Source: Duganella margarita
Lineage (GTDB): Bacteria > Pseudomonadota > Gammaproteobacteria > Burkholderiales > Burkholderiaceae_D
Assembly (NCBI RefSeq): GCF_009857535.1
Contig: NZ_WWCS01000003.1
Span: 124,001-188,000 of the forward strand
Direction of reading: 5' to 3'
DNA length: 64,000 bases
Made by a program: the position numbers and the translations under genes. Under the pieces are notes generated by a model. That model did not search any database. It saw nothing but the letters and a program-made list of their open reading frames with translations, and was not told the origin of the DNA. How positions within the stretch are numbered: position 1 is the first letter of the stretch; every line of letters starts with the position of its first letter. Below, in pieces: positions 54,592 through 61,891 of this stretch.

Positions 54592-55149
54592 ATGCTGCTC
54601 ATGAAAATCATTGACCAACGCTATCTGGAGAGCGGCAACCGTTACTCCACCCAAACTTGCCTGCTGAGCATCCTCGAACTGGACGCTGTGAGCGAAGAAG
54701 CAACTGAAAAATTGCAGGAACGCCTGTACGCCGCTTTACCGGGCCTGGCCCGTTTGCGCGGCCTGGTCGGCAAGCGCGCCGACGCTGTGCCGCCGGTGGT
54801 GGAGCTGGTGCAGCAGACTGCCCTCGAATTGCGCCGTCTGGCGCTGAATGAAGTGACGGTCGGTTTTGTCGACGTGGTGCCGCGCATGCAGGGCCGCTAT
54901 CGCATGGTGCTGCCGTACAGCGCGAAAAGCGCCGCCGCGCCGGCGCTGAAGATGGCCACGCAGCTGGTCAACGCCATGCTGGCCGGCCGCTCCTTCAACG
55001 TCAAGGCCGGCCTGGCCCGTCTGCGCGCGCTGGCCGACCGCCGCAGCAAACCGCGCGGTTCGCTGATGCAGACCGCGCGCACCATCCTGATGTCGGTCAT
55101 ACCCAAGCAACCGCTGGCGATGCTGCTGCCGGCGCACCGCCTAGGCTAA
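54592..55149 (+). CDS. Stand-alone protein related to the N-terminal domain of cyanophycin synthetase
   Basis: A 185-residue cytoplasmic protein whose pattern matches the N-domain of CphA: 'ESGNRYSTQTCLLSILEL' like the 'GPNIW...PVLxxxxDL' start, 'LQERLYAALPGLARLRGL' like 'FxERLxxxLPxLxEH', 'VVELVQQTALELRRLA' like the conserved 'HVVEHVALELQxLAG', and 'QGRYRMVLPYS...ATQLVNAMLAGRSFNV' like the final helix. The catalytic glutamate/lysine ligase domains are missing and no stop-broken remainder follows. The C-terminus is basic ('RADRRSKPRG'). ATG 54592 or the ATG three codons later may start. Overlaps the MBL gene's end by nine bases on the opposite strand. Function inferred only from this resemblance. 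Confidence 0.6.
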   Translation: MLLMKIIDQRYLESGNRYSTQTCLLSILELDAVSEEATEKLQERLYAALPGLARLRGLVGKRADAVPPVVELVQQTALELRRLALNEVTVGFVDVVPRMQGRYRMVLPYSAKSAAAPALKMATQLVNAMLAGRSFNVKAGLARLRALADRRSKPRGSLMQTARTILMSVIPKQPLAMLLPAHRLG

Positions 55150-56037
55150 CGTCACTTCCATCCCCTCGTAAGCCAGCACCACCTTCAGGTCACCCAGCAG
55201 CGGCGCATGGCGCGCCATGACTTCGGCGAACACGGCTTCCAGCTCATCGTCGCTGCGGGTCGGCTCGTGGTGGGTGCAGAACAGCGTTTTGGCGCCAGTG
55301 CGCAGCGCCAGCGCAAACGCCGAGTCGAAGGTGCCGTGGCCCCAGCCTCGCTTGGCGGGATACTCCTCCCGCGTGTACGAACAATCGACGATCAAGGCAT
55401 CGACGCCGCGCACCGTGGCGTCGATGGCGGCGTTGCGCTCGGCCATCCACATCTCGTAGGCCGCATGCTCCGGGTGACCGGCCGGATGAATGTTGTAGTG
55501 CGGCTCATGGTCGCCGGTGAAGAACAGCGAGCGGCCGTTACACTCGACCCGGTAGCCCAGGTCCGTCACCGGATGGTTCATCACCACATTGCTGACCGTG
55601 GCGTCGCCCACGCTGACCGGCTGGTCCACTTCCAGCGTCCGGTATTCAATGGTCGCGTCCATCTGCGTTTCGCTGACCGGGAAATAGCTGTTCTGTAGCT
55701 GCACCCCCATCACATGCTCAATGCCGTTGCCGGTGACCGGATCGGTCACGCCATGCAGCCGCACCCGGCTGTCGCGAATGAACAGCGGCGTAAAGAACGG
55801 CAGGCCGTGGATGTGATCCCAGTGACTATGGGTAATGAAAATGTTCGCGTGGATAGGACGGGTCTTTTGCTGGATCAGTGACTGCGCCAGCGAAAAAAGG
55901 CCGGTACCGCCGTCGAGAATGATCAGGGTGTCATCGTCGGTGCGCACTTCGATGCAGGTGGTGTTGCCACCATAGCGCGCCGTCCGCGGACCGGGGGAGG
56001 GAATCGAACCGCGCACTCCCCAAAATTTGAATTTCAT
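55141..56037 (-). CDS. MBL-fold metallohydrolase
   Basis: A 298-residue metallo-beta-lactamase-fold protein. Its HxHxDH motif is 'THSHWDH'; other metal ligands lie in 'MNHPVTDLG', 'TGDHEPHYN' and 'THHEPTRSDD'. The N-terminus 'MKFKFWGVRGSIPSPGP' is typical of the cAMP/cGMP phosphodiesterase-II-like or PhnP-like subgroup of MBL proteins. ATG 56037 is preceded by AGGGA; the TTG two codons earlier is possible. It lies next to a cyclase gene cluster, so a cyclic nucleotide substrate is a fair guess but unproven. Confidence 0.85.
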   Translation of the reverse strand: MKFKFWGVRGSIPSPGPRTARYGGNTTCIEVRTDDDTLIILDGGTGLFSLAQSLIQQKTRPIHANIFITHSHWDHIHGLPFFTPLFIRDSRVRLHGVTDPVTGNGIEHVMGVQLQNSYFPVSETQMDATIEYRTLEVDQPVSVGDATVSNVVMNHPVTDLGYRVECNGRSLFFTGDHEPHYNIHPAGHPEHAAYEMWMAERNAAIDATVRGVDALIVDCSYTREEYPAKRGWGHGTFDSAFALALRTGAKTLFCTHHEPTRSDDELEAVFAEVMARHAPLLGDLKVVLAYEGMEVTLA

Positions 56038-56266
56038 ACGCAAAATCCCTGGTGTACTTTTTTGTTCTTGCTATTTGGTGTGTTGCCGCATTACCTACAG
56101 CCGATGATAGCTTTTTTTTCCCGCGACAGGGAAAAAGCCGGTGCAATTTCATCGGTTCTGGCTATTTCCCGATGTACAACAGCTTGCGCTAGAGATACAC
56201 TTCCACCCTGAGCCTGCTCGTTGTACGGCCGCTGCCACTTCTTCCACAGGTATCTAAAAAACAACC

Positions 56267-57910
56267 ATGCAAGAGTTGAATCAATCGCAAATCGCCGAGC
56301 GGCTGGATCAGCTGACAGAACTCAACGTTCAGCTGGGCAGCAGCCACGATACCGACGCCTTGCTGGAGCGCATACTGGTCGTCGCCAAGCGCATGACCAA
56401 TGCCGACGGCGGCACGCTGTACCGCCCGAGCGACGACAAGCGGCAGCTGAATTTCCACATCCTCATCAACGACACGCTGCAAATCCACCAGGGCGGCTCC
56501 AGCGGCCAGCCGGTGACGGCCGGCAGCGTGCCGCTGTACAACGACGACGGCGAGAAAAACCTCTCGGCGGTGGCGGCCTATGCCGCGCACTTCGGCCTGT
56601 CGGTCAACATCGAGGATGTGTACAAGGCCGATGTGTTCAACTTTTCCGGCATGGTCAAGTTCGACCAGCTGCGCAACTACCATTCGCAATCCTTCCTGAC
56701 GGTGCCGATGAGCGACCACGAAGGCGAACTGGTGGGTGTGCTGCAACTGATCAACTCCAAGGACACCGAAAGCGGCGAGATCCGCGCCTTCACCCAGACC
56801 GACCAGCGTTTCATCGAAGCGCTGGCGGCGCAGGCGGCGGTGGCGCTGACCCACCAGCGCCTGATCGCGCAACTGGAAGAACTGCTGGAAGCGCTGGTCA
56901 ACCTGATCAATATCGGCATCGACGAAAAGTCGCCGTACACCGGCCGTCACTGCCAGTTCGTGCCCGAGCTGACCATGATGCTGGCCGAGGCCGTGCATAA
57001 CACGGAGACCGGCCCGCTGGCCGATTTCCAGATGAACGACGCCGACCGCAAGGAGTTGTGGCTGGCCGGCCTGCTGCACGACTGCGGCAAGATCACAACG
57101 CCGGTCCACGTGGTCGACAAGGCCACCAAGCTGGAAACCATTTTCGACCGCATCGCGCTGGTGGACACGCGCTTTGAAGTGCTGCTGCGCGACGCCGAAA
57201 TCGCCGCCCTCAAGCGCAAGCTGGAGGTTGGCACCGGCGCGGGCGCCGACCATGCCGCCATCGATGCTGAGCTGGCGCAGCAACAGGCCGCGCTGCGCGA
57301 AGAGCGCGACTTCATCCGCTATGCCAACGTCGGCGGCGAGGGCATGCAAGCGGCAGACCAGGCGCGCGTGCGCCAGATCGGCCAGCGCCGCTGGACCGGC
57401 CCGGACGGCGCCGAGCAAGCCTTCCTCAGCGACGATGAGCTGACCAACCTGACCATCAAGTTCGGCACGCTCACCGAGCCGGAGCGCAAGGAAATCAACA
57501 ACCACATCTCGATGACCATCAAGATGCTGGAGGCGCTGCCATGGCCCAAGCACCTGAAGAACGTGCCCGAATACGCCGGCGGCCACCACGAGCGCATGGA
57601 CGGCAAGGGCTATCCGCGCGGCCTGACCAAGGACCAGATGTCGGTGCAGGCGCGGGTGATGGCGATTGCCGACATTTTCGAGGCGCTGACCGCCAGGGAC
57701 CGGCCGTACAAGAAGGGCAAGATGCTGTCGGAGTCGCTGCGCATCCTCGGCCATTTCGCGCTGAACGGCCACATCGACCCCGACCTGTTCGACATTTTCA
57801 TCCGCAACAAGATCTACCTGGAATTCGCCCACAAGAACATGGACGAGAAACAGATCGACGCCATCGACGAATCGCAGATTCCTGGTTATCGTGCGGATCA
57901 AAATACTTAA
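56267..57910 (+). CDS. GAF and HD-GYP domain c-di-GMP phosphodiesterase-like protein
   Basis: A 547-residue signalling protein: GAF domain about 25-195, coiled linker, then HD-GYP domain from about 213. The metal-binding HD pair is H271-D272 in 'LLHDCGK', with H440/H441 in 'GGHHERMDGKGYP' where G448-Y449-P450 is the GYP motif. About 110 residues of charged, coiled-coil-like sequence are inserted between the HD pair and the following 'EINNH' helix, longer than in standard HD-GYP proteins. Residues needed for c-di-GMP hydrolysis appear present. Overlaps the cyclase gene by 20 bases, so the two are made together. Confidence 0.9.
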   Translation: MQELNQSQIAERLDQLTELNVQLGSSHDTDALLERILVVAKRMTNADGGTLYRPSDDKRQLNFHILINDTLQIHQGGSSGQPVTAGSVPLYNDDGEKNLSAVAAYAAHFGLSVNIEDVYKADVFNFSGMVKFDQLRNYHSQSFLTVPMSDHEGELVGVLQLINSKDTESGEIRAFTQTDQRFIEALAAQAAVALTHQRLIAQLEELLEALVNLINIGIDEKSPYTGRHCQFVPELTMMLAEAVHNTETGPLADFQMNDADRKELWLAGLLHDCGKITTPVHVVDKATKLETIFDRIALVDTRFEVLLRDAEIAALKRKLEVGTGAGADHAAIDAELAQQQAALREERDFIRYANVGGEGMQAADQARVRQIGQRRWTGPDGAEQAFLSDDELTNLTIKFGTLTEPERKEINNHISMTIKMLEALPWPKHLKNVPEYAGGHHERMDGKGYPRGLTKDQMSVQARVMAIADIFEALTARDRPYKKGKMLSESLRILGHFALNGHIDPDLFDIFIRNKIYLEFAHKNMDEKQIDAIDESQIPGYRADQNT

Positions 57911-60155
57911 AAAGTATGGCCTGCGCTGGGTATTGGGCCTGCTGATGACCGCGCTGGCGGTGTTGCAGGTGTCGGGCGCGCTGCGCATCGACGCCGTCGA
58001 GCGCATGGACACCTTCTTTGCCGACCTGCGCATGCGGCTGGTCAAGCCGGTGCTGGACCCGCGCATCGTGGTGGTCGATATCGATGAAAAAAGCATCGCC
58101 GAAGTCGGCCACTTTCCGTGGAACCGCAAGATCGTCGCCCAGCTGGTCACGCAGCTGACCGGGCATTACGGCGTGGCGGCGGCCGGCTTCGACATCGTGT
58201 TCGCCGAGGCCGACAACACCTCCGGCTACGACGTGCTGGAGCAACTGGCGCAGCGCGAGCTGAAGGACGTCGGCGGCTTCGGCGCCCGCGTCGCCGGCCT
58301 GAAAGAACAGCTGGACTACGACGGCCTGCTGGTCAAGGCGCTGGAGGACCAGCCGGTGGTGCTGGGCTACAACGTGGCCGAGCACCAGCGCAAGGGCAAG
58401 CTGCCCGATCCCTTCTTCAACACCGATACGCTGAACGGCCGCGCGCTGCCGGCCATCACCTACAACGGCTACCTGGCCAACCTCGACCGCCTGCAGGACG
58501 CGGCGGCCACCGGCGGCATCTTCACCGCCTTGCCGGACCCGGACGGCATCCTGCGCCACACGGCGCTGCTGATGCGCATCGGTGACGGCTTTTATCCGAC
58601 CTTGTCGCTGGCGACGGCGGCGGTGGCCCTGCAGGCGCGCGCCATCACGCCGCTGTGGGAAACCAATGTGGCCGAGCTGTCGGCCCGCCAGCGCGCCAAC
58701 GGCGGGCTCGACACGCTGCTGATGTTCGTCGGCCAGAAAAAGGCGCCGATGCGCATTCCGGTCGGCGAGAACCTGTCCAACCTGATCGAGTTTCGCGGCG
58801 CCGGCGGGCCGAACGGCGGCGCCTTCCCGTACGTGTCGGCGGCCGACGTGCTGGCCGGCCGCGTCAGGAAAGAGGTGCTGGCCGACCGCATCGTCCTGAT
58901 CGGCACCACCGCACCGGGCCTGCTGGACCTGCGCGCAACCCCGGTCAACAGCGCCTATCCCGGCGTGGAGGTGCACGCCAACATGATCAAGTCCATCCTC
59001 GACGGCCGCTTCAAGGTGCGGCCGGATTACGCCGACGGCATCGAGGCGCTCCAGGTGCTGGTGGCGGGCGGCGTGCTGGCGCTCGCGCTCGGGGTGCTGG
59101 CGCCGCTGCCGTCGATGCTGCTGGCGGCGGCCATGGCGGGCGCCGTGTTCGGCTTCAACTACTGGAGCTACACCGAGATGGACGCGGTGCTGAAGATGGC
59201 GATGACGCTGGTGCTGATCGCCGCCGTGTTCGTGCTGAACCTGGCCTGGGGCTATTTCTTTGAAGTGCGGCGCAATCGCGGGCTGGTCTCGCGCTTCGGC
59301 GAATATGTGGCGCCGGAACTGGTGGCGCAGATGGCCGAGAATCCCGCCCGGTACAACATGGACGGCGAAAGCCGCGAGCTGACCGTGATGTTCGTTGACG
59401 TGCGCGGCTTTACCACCATCTCGGAAGGGCTGACGCCGAAACAGCTGCGCGAATACATCAACCTGTACCTGACGGCGATGTCGGAAGACATCCGCAGCGC
59501 GCACCAGGGCACGCTGGACAAATACATCGGCGACGCCGTGATGGCGTTCTGGGGCGCGCCGGTGCATTTCAGCGACCACGCGCGGCGCGCGGTGGCCACC
59601 GCGCTGCTGATGCAGGCCAGCGCGCGCCGGCTGAATGATGACTTCATCGCGCGCGGCTGGCCGGCACTGAAGATCGGCATCGGCCTCAATTCCGGCCTGA
59701 TGCACGTGGGCGACATGGGCTCCAACATCCGCCGCGCCTATACGGTGATGGGTGACGCCGTCAATCTCGGTTCGCGGCTGGAGGGCATTACCAAGGTGTA
59801 TGGCGTCGGCATCGCGGTGGGCGAGGCCACGCGCGCGGCGGCGCCGGAATTCTGCTACCGCGAGCTGGACCTGGTGCGGGTCAAGGGCAAGAACGAGCCG
59901 GTAGCGATTTTCGAGCCGCTGGCGCTGGATGCCGAGGTGGATGACGCCACCCGCGCCGAACTGGCCAGCTGGCATGCAGCCCTGGCCGCCGTTCGCGCGC
60001 AGCACTGGGACGAGGCCGAAACGCAGCTTGCCGCATTGCAAGCACTGTCGCCGCAGCGCGGCCTGTACCAGTTGTACCGCGACCGCATCGTCCACTACCG
60101 CGCCCATCCCCCGGGCGACCGCTGGGACGGCGTTACCACCTACGACACAAAATAA
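57891..60155 (+). CDS. CHASE2-domain class III adenylate/guanylate cyclase
   Basis: A 754-residue membrane cyclase. N-terminal helix (about 10-30), extracytoplasmic CHASE2 sensor (about 35-365, 'RIVVVDIDEKSIAEVGHFPWNR' and 'AGFDIVFAEAD'), three membrane helices (about 385-455) and a class III catalytic domain (about 485-660) with metal aspartates in 'FVDVRGFTT' and 'KYIGDAVMAFWG', and 'VMGDAVNLGSRLEG' at the substrate site. The lysine in 'DKYIGD' fits adenylate cyclase. GTG 57891 starts within the end of the HD-GYP gene (20-base overlap). It would make cAMP in response to an outside signal. Confidence 0.93.
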   Translation: MRIKILKKYGLRWVLGLLMTALAVLQVSGALRIDAVERMDTFFADLRMRLVKPVLDPRIVVVDIDEKSIAEVGHFPWNRKIVAQLVTQLTGHYGVAAAGFDIVFAEADNTSGYDVLEQLAQRELKDVGGFGARVAGLKEQLDYDGLLVKALEDQPVVLGYNVAEHQRKGKLPDPFFNTDTLNGRALPAITYNGYLANLDRLQDAAATGGIFTALPDPDGILRHTALLMRIGDGFYPTLSLATAAVALQARAITPLWETNVAELSARQRANGGLDTLLMFVGQKKAPMRIPVGENLSNLIEFRGAGGPNGGAFPYVSAADVLAGRVRKEVLADRIVLIGTTAPGLLDLRATPVNSAYPGVEVHANMIKSILDGRFKVRPDYADGIEALQVLVAGGVLALALGVLAPLPSMLLAAAMAGAVFGFNYWSYTEMDAVLKMAMTLVLIAAVFVLNLAWGYFFEVRRNRGLVSRFGEYVAPELVAQMAENPARYNMDGESRELTVMFVDVRGFTTISEGLTPKQLREYINLYLTAMSEDIRSAHQGTLDKYIGDAVMAFWGAPVHFSDHARRAVATALLMQASARRLNDDFIARGWPALKIGIGLNSGLMHVGDMGSNIRRAYTVMGDAVNLGSRLEGITKVYGVGIAVGEATRAAAPEFCYRELDLVRVKGKNEPVAIFEPLALDAEVDDATRAELASWHAALAAVRAQHWDEAETQLAALQALSPQRGLYQLYRDRIVHYRAHPPGDRWDGVTTYDTK

Positions 60156-60285
60156 TACCTAAAAAGTAACAATCGACAGAATTACATGGCTAACCCGGCC
60201 AAGGCAGTTTACACTTCAATAAAATGTTTCCTCAGGGCTATTTTTGGGCCCGCATCTTACCCTCATAAATCGAATGTCATCCGTC

Positions 60286-61875
60286 ATGCGTCACAACATG
60301 AAATATCAAATCACGCGCCTGCTTGCAGCGTCCCTTCTGGTCGCCGCAGTGGCATCGGCATGGGGCGCGGCCGATGACGGCATCATCCGCTTTGAGATTT
60401 CCCGCTTCGACGTCAAGGGCAACACCTTGTTGCCGCAGACCGAAATCGACGCCGTGCTGGCCGGCTACAGCGGCAAACAGCGCGACTTCGGCGACGTGCA
60501 GCGCGCGCTGGAGGCACTGGAAGCGCGCTATCACCAGCACGGCTACAACATCGTCACCATCGAGCTGCCGGAACAGGAACTGAATGGCGGCGTGGTGACC
60601 CTGCGCGTGGTGGAGACCAAAATCGGCCGCGTGACGGTCAAGAACAACCGCTATTTCGACGAGGCCAACATCCGCCGCAGCCTGCCGGCCTTGCAGCCGG
60701 GCCGCTCGCCGGACCTGAATGCCGTGTCGGCCAACCTGAAACAGGGCAACGAGAATCCGTCCAAACAGGTGGCAATGAAACTGCAAGGCGGCGAGCGCGA
60801 CGATGAGGTCGACGCGCTGCTGGACGTCAAGGACGAGTCGCCGTGGAAGGTCATGGCCAACGCCGACAATACCGGCAGCGAGGGCACCGGCAAGACCCAC
60901 GTCGGCGTGGTGCTGCAAAACGCCAACCTGTTCGGGCGCGACCATGTGGGCTCGCTGCAATACACCACCTCGGCCGAGGAACCGGGGCGGGTCAAGGTGT
61001 ATGGCGCCGGCTACCATATCCCGCTGTATGAGCTGGGCGACTCGCTGGACTTGTTCGCCAGCTATTCCAACGTCGATTCCGGCACCGTCAGCGCCGGCTT
61101 GCTCAACCTGGCCGTCAGCGGCAAGGGCGCGGTGTACGGCGCGCGCTACAACCAGGCGCTGGCCAAGCGCGGCGAGACCGAGTCGCGGCTGTCCTACGGC
61201 GTGGATGTCAAAGCGTTCAAGAACAGCGTGCAGTACGACGGCGTTGAGCTGGGCAACAATGTGACGGTGCACCCGGTCAGCGTCAGCTACCAGCTGAATG
61301 CGCCGATCCCGCAGGGCGAGATCGGCGGCCAGCTGACGCTGCTGCGCAATCTCTCCGGCGGTTCCAATGGCGATCAGCGCGCCTTCACCGCTGCGCGCGT
61401 GGACGCCAAAGCGGACTACACCGTGCTGCGCTTCGCCGGCAGCGTCACCCGCGCGCTGGCCAGCGACTGGCAGCTGCGCGCCATCGTCAACGGCCAGTAC
61501 ACGCGCGACGCGCTGATTCCCGGCGAACAGTTTGGCGCTGGCGGCGCCACCTCGGTGCGCGGCTTCATCGAGCGCGAAATTTCCAACGATACCGGCGTCA
61601 GCCTCAACCTGGAGGCGTACACGCCCAACCTGTGCCCGCGCGGCGGCTGGAATTGCCGCCTGCTGGGCTTCTACGACACCGCCTACGTCAGCCGCAACAA
61701 TGCGCAGCCGGGCGACCTCGATACCACCACCATCGCCAGCGCCGGCCTCGGCGCGCGCCTGGTGCTGTCGACCTATGTGAATCTGCAACTGGACTATGGC
61801 CATGTGACCAAGGCCGGCGTCACCACCCGCGCTGACGCCAATCGTCTGCACCTGCGCCTGGGCCTGGCTTACTAA
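60286..61875 (+). CDS. TpsB outer-membrane transporter (ShlB/FhaC/HecB family)
   Basis: A 529-residue two-partner secretion porin: signal peptide ending near 'AWGA|ADD', two POTRA domains (about 35-110 and 115-195; 'FDVKGNTLLPQTEIDAVL', 'VTVKNNRYFDEANIRRSL'), and a 16-strand barrel with the 'SVRGF' motif at about residue 425. It exports the TpsA exoprotein encoded 16 bases downstream. ATG 60286 is chosen for a charged n-region (RHNMKYQITR) but 60274 or 60298 are also possible; no strong ribosome site is seen. No promoter motif was recognised in the 130 bases upstream. Confidence 0.9.
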   Translation: MRHNMKYQITRLLAASLLVAAVASAWGAADDGIIRFEISRFDVKGNTLLPQTEIDAVLAGYSGKQRDFGDVQRALEALEARYHQHGYNIVTIELPEQELNGGVVTLRVVETKIGRVTVKNNRYFDEANIRRSLPALQPGRSPDLNAVSANLKQGNENPSKQVAMKLQGGERDDEVDALLDVKDESPWKVMANADNTGSEGTGKTHVGVVLQNANLFGRDHVGSLQYTTSAEEPGRVKVYGAGYHIPLYELGDSLDLFASYSNVDSGTVSAGLLNLAVSGKGAVYGARYNQALAKRGETESRLSYGVDVKAFKNSVQYDGVELGNNVTVHPVSVSYQLNAPIPQGEIGGQLTLLRNLSGGSNGDQRAFTAARVDAKADYTVLRFAGSVTRALASDWQLRAIVNGQYTRDALIPGEQFGAGGATSVRGFIEREISNDTGVSLNLEAYTPNLCPRGGWNCRLLGFYDTAYVSRNNAQPGDLDTTTIASAGLGARLVLSTYVNLQLDYGHVTKAGVTTRADANRLHLRLGLAY

Positions 61876-61891
61876 GTAAAGAAGAGACAAG

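Noticed and set aside
56108..56136. T-run/A-run hairpin between divergent MBL and HD-GYP genes
   Set aside because: It lies in a divergent promoter region, where a terminator makes no sense, and its AT-rich arms are weak.
57798..60107. 769-codon minus-strand frame across the cyclase gene
   Set aside because: Antisense shadow of the CHASE2 cyclase; composition rich in Arg/His/Gln and no recognisable domain.
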